Positions 1-13,600 of a stretch of DNA of 64,000 nt are shown piece after piece; position 1 is the stretch's first letter, and each line of letters opens with the position of its first letter. Where the stretch lies: positions 8,233,501 to 8,297,500 of the forward strand of contig NC_064228.1 in the NCBI RefSeq assembly GCF_023101765.2, in the 5' to 3' direction. The notes beneath the pieces were generated by a model. That model had not been told where the DNA came from and ran no database searches. It saw nothing but the letters and a program-made list of their open reading frames with translations. Made by a program: the position numbers and the translations under genes. Source of the stretch: Spodoptera frugiperda. Lineage: Eukaryota; Arthropoda; Insecta; Lepidoptera; Noctuidae.

Positions 1-894
1 TTATATATGATATGTAAGAGAATCAAAACCCAACCCTATCACTGTCCAGAGTGTTTATTGAATTCCACAATACTTAAATTGTTCAAGAGAAAAATCCCAA
101 CACATAATCTTATTAGAGGACAAATAAAATTGTCGACTCAGTAACACCCACACGCACAAATCTAATTACAATTTTACCCCATCCGAATAAAGTCTATATA
201 AAAAAATAACCCTAAAAGGGTGCGCGGGGTAAAATTCGCCATTAGCCAGGTAAAGCGGCAATATATTCCGTGCAAAACAAACAGGCCTATGCAAATTTGT
301 AGGCTACACATTGAACGTATGTCATTCAACACCGCGCGAGGGGGTGGGGGGGGGGGGCAAACGGAAAATTTCTTGATTTTTAGTGAATTACTTATTTGAG
401 TATGGGTAGACCTATTAAACGCGTTGCTCATATGAGACAGCGCCGTTTATATCAATAATATTAATATCTATCCATATTGACGCATAAGTACATTATTTTC
501 AAATGTATATTAACCTGATACCCTTACTTATGATCTGCTGAGCCGACAGCTGACAGTAACCTGTTCATAAGCCACATACATAGTTAGTTGTCAAACACAC
601 AAACAGATTAGGTAGATAGGTACCTACATATACAGTCATGTAACTCAGACAGCACATCAAGCTACCCATCATTCTATACCAGATATGCTACTATCTGTCC
701 TGAATTTTATGGTTACTCAGAAAGGACAAGCTAATATACATCACTTAAACTCAAACGTAGAGCACATTCTGTTCATTTTTGAGGAGTTCCCTGGATTATC
801 TTCCACATTTATGGTCAGACTTTAATAAAAATTATATGGGACCACACTGACATCGTACTCTTTCAAACACAAAAAGAATTTCTCAAATCGGTTT

Positions 895-983
895 ATAACT
901 GCCGGAGATATGGATTAACATACATAAAAAAAAATACGGTCGAATTGAGAACCTCCTCCTTTTTTTGAAGTCGGTTAAAAAGG
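895..983 (+). repeat. Dispersed lepidopteran repeat end
   Basis: The stretch ending in the motif gaagtcggttaaaa after a poly-T run resembles a very common moth repeat terminus. A related copy is at 18570-18718. Class not determined; recognition is from general familiarity. Confidence 0.4.
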
Positions 984-2440
984 TTTTAGAATAGGAATAA
1001 AACTAAAATTTTAAATTAAAATCGTCTTTATTGATTATTCGTTGTACAAGCAACTATAATAATTAATAAACATTGTATAACCAACTTATAACAATTGTTA
1101 ATAACAAATAAATTGTACTGGAAGAACGTTCCATAAATATCTTACTTCTTATTATAATAATCACTTCGGTAGCTTCACTTTACAACCAAAATTGCTCTTT
1201 TTTATTTGCAAACGCTGGAGAAATAATGGATAATCTTTATATTTCAGAAAAATATGGTAAAATGGCGAAATTTAATTATCTGGCTGCTCGTTTACTCAGC
1301 TTATAAATTTCATAAAGGTACCAATAATAAGTTATGGACTATTTAGCACATTCAAATAGGGAACTGCTATGTCCTGATTGAAAATGTTACTTATATTATA
1401 AGGTAACAAGTTTCTTTTTTATAAAGGACTTTATTAAATTTAATTATTCTTCTCCATTATTTCTCAAACGTTTACGTACTGGAACAACCAATTTCTGCTT
1501 TACCGAAAATCACAACTCTATAATGGCCATGCCAATTTACAATAAACTGGAAGTCAAATTATAATACTTTATGAATACTTTCTCGATACACTCGTTTAGG
1601 CAGGAACGGCAGAAAATCTAACTATTTTTGTGATATTACATGTTAAAATTTACCTGTGGTCTATTCAATATGTAAAAAATACTTCAAATCTTCTTTATAA
1701 TAGTGAAACTTTATTTGAAGTACTTAATTATTCCATTATTGATCTGAAATCTCCTTGTTCTGCCATTCCCGCCCAAATTCTAACCTCTAATTTCAAAAAT
1801 AACAGTACTTCTCAAAATAACGTTTTATTCAAAGCGTTAATATTTGGAAAAATGTCAAAAAACTACATTTTCTTCGCATCGTTAGCGTTATTTTGCTAAA
1901 AATGTTGTTAATTGTGATCGCTACGTTAGAAATATCAGTTTGGTCATATACAAAAGTTTCTTAGGTCTTATACTTTAGATACAGTATCATGATTTAAAAG
2001 GAAATGTTATTTTATGACAGCAATAATAAAAACAACCAAAATTTTCTAATTTTTTAACAGAAAGTTGCCATTTTTCAACAAAGAACTTAAAGCATAGCCT
2101 GAATGTTTATTACTTTTTCATTGAGTACAGCAACAAATATTTTTCCTTGTTTAACGTAAAAATCAACTGTATTCCATTTTTTTATTTAGCTGTGTCATTA
2201 TTTCCCTCTAAATCATGACACTGCAGAATGTAAGTGTATAATATTAATAATACTATTTATAGAAAGCACTTGGGGCCCATAATAATATACATTAAGGTTA
2301 AATCTATGAGTAAAAGTTAAAAAGTGACCTCAAGGTCGGAAAACTTCGTTTGGAAGTATTTTTTTCGGAAAAACCGTTAAATTGACGGTTAAAAATCTGA
2401 CCCGCAGATAATTTTAAAATGTACACATATTTGCACATGG

Positions 2441-2526
2441 AGCTATATATAACCAGTTTATCATGGTCTCGCTTTGTATGATCTTTCCACACATTCGACG
2501 GTCAGTTTATACTGGTTGTGCATAGC
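2441..2526. repeat. 86-bp palindromic MITE
   Basis: Begins agctatatataaccagt and ends actggttgtgcatagct, which are inverted copies of each other. A second copy in the opposite orientation is at 53551-53635. The core contains a gtctcgctttgtatgatc motif shared by both. Confidence 0.65.
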
Positions 2527-2922
2527 TTGATGTGTAGACTGTACATGAGTAGTACAAGAGGTTCTTTCGCTTTTTAAAACCATTTTTTTTATACAATTTT
2601 GGAAAATTCCCATTTCGCATTTAAACTACGTATTTCAAGTTTCAAAGATAAATTCTAGATTTATAATTCCAAAATTACGATTCAACTACCCTAATTTTAT
2701 TTACAGATTTATTTAATTTTAGAATGTTTTTATTATTTGCGTTAAGTTGGCAGTACTGACACTTGCACAGATAAAATATATAATTTATTTTAGAACACTG
2801 TTGTGTATTTTACAGTTTAATGTGTCATAATTATAATTATTGATAATATTTACAGGTTTAACTGTAAAAAAGTTAGAATTCAATTCATATTATGAATAGT
2901 TAATACCACAATTGCAGTGGTT

Positions 2923-2928
2923 TTTATT
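2923..2928 (-). terminator. stum: Candidate poly-A signal of stum
   Basis: The minus strand reads AATAAA here, about 160 nt after the stum stop codon. It is the nearest canonical hexamer I noticed, but the 3' flank is AT-rich and later hexamers exist, so this choice is tentative. Confidence 0.35.
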
Positions 2929-3084
2929 AATTTTCTAAGAAAAATATTGGTCACAGCGTTTGCTAATTATCGAAGAATTAGTCAAAAAGAGTTTTACATC
3001 AATCTTTAAACATATCATCAAAGACGTTATGTTTAAAAAGTTATAACTTACTCTATAGGTATTAAGATATTTTTAAGTCATGTG

Positions 3085-3173
3085 TTACGCTCTCGTGTGA
3101 TTGTTGGCTGTCACAGGGGGCGCTGCTTCCGCTTCTGCAGCTTCCGCCTCCTTTTTTAGCTTGCGATATTTCC
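3085..3173 (-). CDS. stum: stum coding exon 11 (C-terminal tail)
   Basis: Acceptor ttttcag is followed by GG, completing the split Arg codon. It encodes KYRKLKKEAEAAEAEA then APPVTANNHTRA and a TAA stop. The tail is a short charged, alanine-rich helix followed by a polar end, expected on the cytoplasmic side after the last membrane segment. Confidence 0.93.
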
Positions 3174-6100
3174 CTGAAAAGAATTAAACATATTTTAGTC
3201 ACTTCAAGAGAATAGTCCCATGTTGGGCGCCAAAATTTTCATCTGGTCCCACGGTGGGTGGCAGATTTCTTATCGATTCATACTAACCATCGATTTACAC
3301 AGTGAATAAAAAGTACATGAGGCATGTTATAGGCATAGGTATTCAATGGTTTTATAGTTCATTAGCAGTTGTTGTCTACTAATAGTAGATGACACTCACG
3401 TGATATCTTGACCATGATGACTCCCCACCAGATGGACCAGCCCCAGCCGACCAGACAGAACAGCACCGTGAATAGCTGGCCACAGCCAACCAGCAAGTTG
3501 ATCACGAACGACCCTGGAAACATCAGGAATTTTTATGAGTCATATGGCAAAATGCCTTAGGAGTTAATAGTCTCCACGACTGCCTCGGTGGCCTAGTAGT
3601 TGCAAGTGTGACTGCCGGGCAAGGGGTCTCGGGTTCGATTTCCGGGTCGGGCGAAGTATTACTGGACTTTTTTCGGTTTTTCGAAAATTTCTCAGTAGTA
3701 GCACGGAGTCTGGAAATGTGCCCGGTATATGGCAATAGGCTCACCACTTATTACACGGGACTTACAACATAAATTGTGAAATGTGGGTGTACACAGTGGC
3801 ATAATGTGCACCTCTGCCTACCCCTTCGGGGTTTAAAGGCGTGACGATATGTATGTATGTATGGTTCTACAGACTGATTTTTAGTTTTAAACTGCTATAT
3901 GTAACTCGCTTGATGAGCGTGGAGAGGATGTCTATAAGTCGGCCACGCTTGACAAAGTTCAGCAATGGATTATACCGAACAATAAGATGATGAGTATGGG
4001 ATTAATATATTTGACTCACCTATCCTGTGTTTAGCTCCGTCGTGGACTCCAAACCTTGGTATACCGAAGCACAGACAGAACAGGCCGCTCAATATGCTGC
4101 CTGCAATGTGAATAAATAAGGTTTAGTATGCCATTTTGTAGATACTTCTTATAAGTGATGAGTAGTCGTTTATTATTGTTTGGACTTTAAAAGACACTAT
4201 GACCTCTGAGTTTTGTTTCGGCATTTCTTCCCAGAGTAGTCCGATAGGAAATGCCGGCCTCATCTAATTTATTTAAGAGATTGACGTGTAAAAGTGTTAT
4301 CTTGTAAGTAATTGTATTTTCAAAAATAAATATAATTTATCGTGAATGTGGAGGACAGTTTAGAAGTGAAGGTCTTCTAGCTCATCTAAAATTTCATTAT
4401 TTTAAGTAAAAGGCTGTTCAATGAAGTTGTCTCCAAAAGAGTAAAAATATTCAACGATGATTGAATAATTTAAAAGTGACATAAATGTATTAAATATCCA
4501 ATGATTAACTAGTTAACTGAATTATTGGACATTAAAGAAACTAAAAACATCTTACCCAATCCAGGTACGACGATATTGCAGAAGAGGCAGAAGTAGGCGA
4601 GCACTATGGGCAGCACGGGGATGGCGCCGCGCATCACGCTCGTATGCTCCACCAGGGACGTGTCCAGCTTCGTGCGGGTGTCCTGCCAATGTCAACCGTA
4701 TACATTTGTAAATAGAGATTATATTCATACATTTTTTTTGGAGGGGAGGAAAATCATCCGTGATAATCATAGTCATGGCGCCTTGGGCGAGGCGAGAGGG
4801 AGTGTCAGACTCTTACTGACTAAAAACCACCCCGTTCCTAGTCCTGCTTTTTGAGTTGGAGCCTTGGTAATCAGTTAGGCAGTCTTCAGTTCTGGGTCAT
4901 ATTAATGAGGTTTGTGTTGAATTTTTAGTCTATAATAATATTCGTCGGCCTCATCTAGTTATTTTAGAGATTGACGTGTAAAAGAGTTACATTGTAACCT
5001 ATTTGCAAAATAAATATCATTTATCATTCCGAATCTCTAAAATTAGATGTACAAAGAAAAATCTCTTAATTTTTTAAATATTTTTCTAGCAAGTCCATTG
5101 TTATGATAAGGTCAGCAGAATGCTTGCATTCGTAACTTTAGTAATGGTGAATGCTGCTATTTCGGAATAAAGGATACTTATTAAACTTGTTCTGTACATT
5201 TAGTTGCAATAAACGCTTTGACTTTCAAAGAAAAATTAAAAAAAGATAAAATATCCTGTTTCAAAGTGAATCAAGATTCCAATAAATCGATGAATTTATT
5301 TTGATTCCACGAATCAAAATCCGCCATTTCCCTTTGTATTATACAACTATGAACCGCTTTTTTGTCAACAACTGAAAGTAATTTATCACAGTTTAGCATT
5401 GTTAACCTTTTGTGTTAATCAAATGTCAGATTAAAAACTGAAATGCAAAGTGGGTGGTAGCTAACCTCCAAAACAGAATTTAGGCAATGTCTCAGTGCCG
5501 ACAGTTAGGTTTAGAATTAAATATATGCACATGGGAAATGGTTAAAATGTCGTGTGGTGACCTCGGTTGGTTACCAGTTAGATTTAACGTGTGTTAACAG
5601 ACTCGTCAGGTTTGTGACATGGTACATGACGACACTGCTCGCTATAACCGCTGACCGTATTATTTCAATGCCGCATTTTAATGTATTGGTAATGCCATTT
5701 TTATATGGCGATGTTAAAATTAATAATGAAATTGAATTTTTCTGTAGATACTTGTTAACAGTGTGGGTGTTGATCTTGATAGCGGTTTTATGTTTTCTAG
5801 TAAATTAAGTCATAGAATTTCATTTGTTTGTAATTTGTCTTGTTTAAGCATTCGGTGCGTTTTACAAGATTTTTCATGAAAGGCATATTACGAATTTGTA
5901 ATAAGTTTCATTTGTTTGTAATAACTTTTCTTTTGAGGGGAGAACGTCATCCAATGACTCTCCCGCCTTGAGCGAGGCAAGAGGGAGCATCAGACTCTTA
6001 CTGACTAAAAACCACCCCGTTCCTACTCCTGCTTTTCGAGCCGGCGCCCTGGTAAACCCGCTAGGTAGTCTGCAGCTCCGGAATAAGTACCTGGCTTAGC

Positions 6101-7522
6101 TTAGCCTAGGGCATAACAACATCGCACCACGTAATCAAAATCTAGCCATCTATGAGCTGTTCCCTAACTACTGTATAGAGAACTTTGATCCCCTAAAACG
6201 TAATAGGAAAACTTCCAAAATCACTCGCAAAAATGAACAACTGCTTCCTACTTCTTCTGCATGACACAACTAACTTCCTACCTCAATATCCTCTTCAATA
6301 TCCACATCCTTCTTCATGAAATCCTTAGTAATGAGTATTCTGGAGGCTTTGCGTGATGGTAGGGGGGATGGGTGGGGGGTTCCACGTGGAGACACTTGTA
6401 TGGAAGGCCGTGGCGAAGGTCTAGGGGTCACTCTGAGCTGGTTATTGCCCTGCATCGTGATTGGGTAGTTTGGGTTGCGAGAGTAAATCTGTCGTGGGAG
6501 ACTGTACAGATAGTTTTGTAGGCGCGGCGTTAAGTACAGATTCGGCATCTGTCTCAAGCTACTGGTTTTCGCGTTCACCCTTTTCACGTATCGTTTTCTT
6601 TTATACATTGAAACTTTCATTTACACACATTGTCACTGATAAATTACTCGATTTTGTGTTGTTTTTGGGATTTTTTAATGTTATTAATCAATCATTTACG
6701 AAAACGTATGCGTTACAGTTAACAGTCGAATAGACACTGCCATTAAAATGCGCGAATCATACATTTAATATTGCCATCGATTTTTTCTTCCTATTGTTAG
6801 ACAACCGACCTTGTTTACACTAACCCATTTCATATAAATAGTACGTTTGTACTTATTTATAATTATTTATGGAGAATAGATTAAAATCGCGCCTAAGAAA
6901 AGGTTTACACGCGAAGAAATTAAATAATGTGATATATAAACATATTGTTGTAACGTTGTAACTGTTTAGCACGCAATTAATATGTAGTTTTTATTTATAC
7001 ACATTAACGAAGGACATTATGTTTGTTTGTAATAGTAGACTTTGAATTTATGATATAGGTAACGAGGTGGCCCACGGTGGGCGGCAGTAAGGCGTTGTTG
7101 GCGCCCAACGCGGGACCTTCATCCTTTTGTTAGTAATGTCAAAAATGCGTCATAATATATTGTATTCGAGTACATGTCACACTGAAGTCATGCAACATCC
7201 TTTCCTATTCAAATTACTTGGCGGTTTCCATGAAACGTATACACTTATTATGAACAAACTAAGTTTTAATAACTGACCAGCGCCGACTTGAACCTTGAGT
7301 CATATTTCTCGGGACACGCGTGGCGTTGCGTGCCGCCATGATTGCCGACCACAATAAAATATGTTTTGGCGACTTGTTGGATGGTGTTTGGGTCAAAATA
7401 GGGGTGATTTTGGGTCATTTGCTTGGCCTATTTTGATGAATCTTAAGGAAAAACTTTCTGGTGAGATATTTATGTCAAATTTAATAAATGCCTTATAACT
7501 CGAAATTGTGGAACTGATTAAG

Positions 7523-7605
<83 letters not shown>

Positions 7606-10600
7606 AGATTTTTGCACATTCTCCTTCCATTATGATACAGATTGGATTATACTATTATTCTGAAATGTGCCTTAAATGCTTTGATTTTGACTTTGAAACT
7701 CACCTCAGGCGGTAACGTGGGCGACATGCTCTTGTTCTTGGAGAACATGCTCGTGCGCCGACTGGAGGACTGCTCGGAGTGTCGCCGGCACATGCCGCGC
7801 AACCACGTGCACAGGCGGTTGTTGCAGCAACTGTTGCAAACATATGACATGTTATTGCCTTACAATACCGCAGTAAAATTATATTTTATTCCTCTCCTTT
7901 TAATTAGAAAACACGACTGCCTTATTAATGTAGTAGTTAATGGCTTCCCTGGGTAACGCGTCATTGCTTTGGTTTCCTCACGAAATAAATAATTGTGTGA
8001 TTTGTGTGTTCTACCAATTGTTGTATTATTGTTGTTCCTTATCTACGAGTGATGTTAGAAAATTGTATCTTAGCTTAAGGTAAACATATTAAGTTCTACA
8101 ACAACTTTTATGGTCCTAAATAGGTCAAGAAACTTGTAAAATAGATTTAAGTTCACAGCACTCACTTACCGAATGACGTTGCATTCGATATCCGACATTG
8201 TAATAATTTCGTCGACCCAGTTTGTGCAATGTACGCCGACATTATTAGTATCGAGGGCATTAGATGCATAGCGACAATAATGGAATAGATGTCAGTGACC
8301 GTTTCTTTAGTCTAAAAGGTCTTAGACCAGATAAATAAGCTCCTACGTCTAATCCTTTAAAATTTTAAAACATACTAGAATTTCTATTATGGATGTATTT
8401 AGAAATACATTTGATCTAATTATATCGTTAGTCTAACAGCACAATGGATTTTTAGCTAAGAAATATATCTATAAGCGGAATGAAAACTAAAAATCTATTG
8501 TATTGTTAGTGTAGCTTGGATTTCCGCAAAGTAACGCCTGATTCTATTCTATATATATCATAAGTAGTAGATTACACAACATATTATTTAATGTGATTGG
8601 GAATAGAACCATTTACACGTTGACGCCTTGTAAAGCAGCCCAGCTACTATAGCAGTCAAGTAATTATAAATACTCTTATTTCATCATCATCATCATCAGC
8701 CGAGAGACAACCACTGCTGAACAAAGGCCTCCCCCTCTTCTCGCTAAGACCTCTCTTATTGCTAAGAACATATTAATTCTAGCCTAACTTTTGCATAATA
8801 AAACATACCATCACACAATTTTTTTAAACGTTGCCCCACACTAGGATTTTCTCCTATGTCGTGGGTGCGTTTACAAACATACAAGTTCACATACACATGC
8901 CACCCAGACCCGAAACAACAATTTGTGGATCACACAAAGAGTTGCTCCCGGAATCGAACCCGCTACCTGTTGCGCGGCAGCCAGTTACCCAGCCACCGCA
9001 CCAACCGTGCAGTCAAATAGACTTACCTAGTAGGAGGTCTATCACTCAGTATGCTGTCTCTCCTCTCAATCGTCCGCTTCTTCCTGCCGCAGCAGCCAGT
9101 CTCCTCCGGCGCGGGCGACATGGACTCCGCAACGTTGCGCGGCATCGACCCAGTGTCTGCTACGCGTCGCCGTCGCCCGCAACAACCGCAGAACACGTCG
9201 CGTAACGTGCGCTTAGGTTTCGTTTCGTTTTCGTATTCTATCGAGGCCTGGGAGCAAAAATGGTTAAATCAACACTTTGATGATTATAATTTTTGGTTAT
9301 GTTTTTTTTTTGTGGTTTTAATGTAGAGTATTGGATTCGTTCATGGTTTTATCTTGGGATCAAGGTTAATATAACTTTTACTTATTACAAAATATGAGGT
9401 GGACAAATTAATGTCCAAAAATCGATTCATTTCTCTTGTAGTTGTGTTTTAAAAGAAGCATTATCGCTTTAAACCGACGAGCATGCATGAAAAGACTGAT
9501 GACTGTTGATGAAACGAAAAAGGTATGTAAGATTCGTAGCAATTGGCGTTCCATAATCTCTGCCTACCCCCATGGGAGACAGGCGTGAGGTTATGTATTT
9601 TTTTTAATGGGACAAGCCCGCCACTCCCTCACAAACTGATGCAACTCCTGTAAGCCAGGATTTACAGTAGGTATAACCATGAAAACATCGGAACACTGAA
9701 GTCCGGCGCGTCCCAATTATGTATGTAAGTCTAAACAAAACCAAAAAATATACTCACTTTACCAGCAGCCCTTTCCAAATCCCTAGTCTCTTGCTCAGCC
9801 TTTTCCTCATCAACCTGCTTCTTACAACAATTCAGTTTACTCATCATGCCTCTCTTTCCTTCTTTCACTTGATCTTCATCTTTCTGTCTCTCTCTATCTT
9901 TATCTTTATCGCCGTCTTCTTCAGACTCTTCTCCTTTTGTGCAGCAAGCACAGCATTTAGATTTGCATTTCTTCATAAGTCTTTGGCAGAAGTTTGGTTC
10001 TTTAGGCTTGTCCTCTGCTGTGTCCACTGGTTCCGAAGTTTCTCTTGATTCTGGTGGTGGGGTCTCTTTGGCTTCTTTCTTGGTCCTCGCTGGAGGCTTA
10101 GGGGTTGTGCTTGTGCTTTGTGGGAACCTGAGGAATAGTTTAATGGTTTTAGAACTGGAAATTTGATGTTTAGTAACCTGGTTATTAGTTTTGAGTATGC
10201 AGTTGTAGTATTATGAGTGGTCCTTGCTGGTTGTTAGTTTAATAAGTTTTTGTAGATGAATGAGTTTGTTTTTTAAGAGTTTTGTACAACAGCTATGTCA
10301 CCGTTGAAGTCTATCTGCGTTACAAGTATCTATTTTATTAGGATGTTTTTTTGCAATAACGTCTTTGTCCTTATCGTGTATATTGATACCTTTAATACAT
10401 ATACAGTTAATACATTACAGTTATCTAAGACATTGCGTGTAAGTAATTTAATGAAAGAAAAAACCAGACTTCATCATCATTTTCTGACCAAGTTGCACTT
10501 TGCAGTAACCTAAATACGACTTTGCTTTACGTTTAAAATAATCGAAATGAGAGCATTTTCGGCGCTCTGATTAGCCGGCTCGAATAAACCAACCAATCAG

Positions 10601-13600
10601 AGCGCCGAACGCGCTCTCGTTTCGATTACTTTAAACGTAAATCAAACTCATACTAAGGTTGCTGAACATAGATCCTACAAGCATGTCACAGAACCTTATA
10701 AGAATGAATTAAAATGTTCTCTACACAGTAAGAATTTCCTTTAGTTGAATTTTTTATTTACGTTTCGCTACATACAAAACTGCACTTCCACTTCCAAAGA
10801 AAGCAGTTATAAGAAAACTTTGTCGAAGTATTCTACTTTGTCTTTGCATTCTAGACCTTGACATTAAAGAGTTTCTTTAAAAGACAAATGAGTTTAAAGT
10901 TTCAGGTCTCAGAGACCATTATCTTTGCTGAAACTAGTTTGTATAACTTCTACTATTAATTTGTATTTTACAGTAGGTAGGTATTATTTCAGTTGTGTCT
11001 TTGTTTTCGTTAACGCAGATCTAAGCGAGATGCAATTTGTTTTCTATTGTAGTATTTTTATGGTATAAGCTGGTAAACGAGCAGACAGGTCACCTGATGG
11101 TAAGCCATCGCCGTCGCTCATGGATATCGAAAACACTAGAGGCGTTACAAGTGCGTTGCCGGCCTTTTCGGGATTTAGAATTTAAGGGTTGTTAGGGAAT
11201 CGGCGATTAGGAAGATTGATAATTCTACACGGACAACGAAATACAACGCAAGCATTGTTTCACGTCGGATTTCTGTGAGGCTGTGGTATCGTTCCGGTCG
11301 AACCAGCTTATTCGTATCGAAACATGGCTCTCCCACACTTGTGTTTCATTATGTATACCGATAGATTACGCGGTAAAACGCTGCTTCTCTTTGTATGTAA
11401 TGTACGTAAATGTTTTGTCCATAGTTTCGTTTTTGGTAACGTAAAGTGATTGTAATAAATCAGTATTTTGTAAATACAATAAATTTCGGATTTTAAATAC
11501 AAAAAATCGTATCGTAACCTTCTAATAATGATAAAGTCTTTGTGTTAGCACAATATTTTAATGATATATATCCAATTGCCGACCAAATCAGATATTAACG
11601 ATGAGTTTTTTTCAAAACAATGACTTTATCACTATTCGAAGCTTCTTAACTTATCTAACGAAAATAATTTAAGTTATTTAATTCTAATTCACCCGTGCGT
11701 CGCCCTAGCCACAACAATACATCATAAGTGGCTACTTTGGCTTAAAGCTAAACTTGTCACTTATCACAAAGCGACTCGTGCTGAATAAGTTGTCAATCAC
11801 TTATTCTCTACATTCATGTTACATTGGTACAAGCAGTCCTGTTACCTGTGTAGCATGGGTAGCCCTGGTATAAGAGGGAGCCTAGAATTTTGGAAACATA
11901 ATTTAGATTTTAGTTTTATATGATTACATATTTGTCTAGAAGATACAAACTAAAGATAAAGATTTCATTCATAGGAGGTTCTTAAGATTTTGCAAAAAGA
12001 TGATAGAAGAGTAGGACTGATTAAAGAGAAATGAAATAAAGGATTTGGTTTTGGAAACATGAATGAGAGGACAGTGTGTGGTGAGATGACTGGTAAGGGA
12101 ACAAAGCAGGAGAAAAATGATGATTTTGAAAAAACAAAACAGAATACACATTTTAACGTAACTCTCAGTAATACAACGACATATACCTACCTATTTGATT
12201 GGATCAACCATTACTGAACACTGAACCACGATGGCAAAACAAAGCCTACTGCCAAAGAATTTAACAAGACAAAAACAACATCACCTATTTCTTTGACTGG
12301 TAGAAAATGTCTACGGCATCATAGTCCGCCTATACATATATAGGTATATATGTGCATGAAGAGTTAAATAAATAAATAAACAATGAGAATAATAATTGTA
12401 AAATAGGTGTTATCCACACTAGAACTATAAAATTAATCTATTAGTGTTCTTAGAAACATTTCAAGTGCTGAATAGCCAGTATTCACATAGTATATTAATA
12501 TTAATAACTATAATCATGAATATAACCCTTTCTGCCCCCATCAGATAACAAATTATAATTTTTACAACTCTGTTATTACGGTTTTGTCCACAGGAAGTGC
12601 GGGCCTTGTTTCACGTGCCTATTTCCGGTGGACAATGACGCGTAAATACCGCCATGTGCCTGCTTGACACGACTGTGAAGTTACTTGGATATTTAAAGAA
12701 TTTTGGAAAATAAATCCAAAATTTAACAATGAAATTGAATATTGACTAGTAAAAATCTCAGATTTGAGTCACTACCTATTTAAAATAACCTAAAACAAAG
12801 CTACAAAAGAAATTAGGGTCATTTAATGATTGACCAAATTCAAATGAATGTAAACTTTCACCTGTTTTCATCTTCATATCTCTTCGGCAACAATTCATTT
12901 GGCAAAATATACACCGTCCTATTATGTATCATACTTAATTTAAACGATCACGATTGAAAATCACACGATCCTACAAACAGAAACCACTACAAACACGTTT
13001 AACAGTTTTTAAACGAAAACGATACAACACCGCCATTTGCAATTCGAAAGATTCGCGCCAAAAACTGACAAGCACTGACAGGTTATTGTTTTAAGGCAAA
13101 GGTAACAAGATTTAGAGCCACATCTTTATATTGTTTATGATGTTTCGCGCCATAGTCGTTAGAGCGGGCGTGGCGTTCAACGCTCGAGGGCGAACTAGGG
13201 AGTTGAACCATTTCTTAAGGGCTGGTTTAGTATCGAATGCCAAGAATTACGTGTCGGTCGTAGCGTGTACAGACGTAATGAGCCTTGGACAGAAAGAATG
13301 TAAGAAAGTGGACCTTTGTGTACACTTATAGGTTCTGTATGTGACAGCTTTATTTACGTTTTTAGGTTAGGTTTATTTTATTGTACTAGATTGTATTGAA
13401 GAGGCTGTTTTATGTATGTATTTAGTACAAGATATTTTCATGTAAAATAATTCAAGGAAATAGGTATTTATGCAGAAAAGCTATCGAAATACGTGCCAAA
13501 TGTTGTTGCAGTAGAAAAGATACATTGTTAAAAACTAGATCTATTCCTAAGTCTAGAAAATCACATGTAAATCAAATTAATCTAACCAAATTTACCTTAA

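Larger units (their letters stand above)
1..3084. other. 3' flank of stum, no gene seen
   Basis: AT-rich sequence beyond the stum stop codon. Open frames are short and show no recognisable protein features. The stum 3' UTR must occupy the right-hand end. A homopolymer G run sits near 340-357, a dispersed-repeat end near 895-983 and a palindromic element at 2441-2526. Nothing else stands out. Confidence 0.6.

Noticed and set aside
5554..5808. 84-codon frame with hydrophobic end
   Set aside because: Inside stum intron 7, no splice sites or homology cues.
7393..7617. Ser/Leu-repeat protein
   Set aside because: Translation of the GA/CT microsatellite.
3085..10127. A separate small SPEC3-like gene
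   Set aside because: The domain exons join in phase to the upstream exons as far as 48747, so they are the 3' part of one gene.
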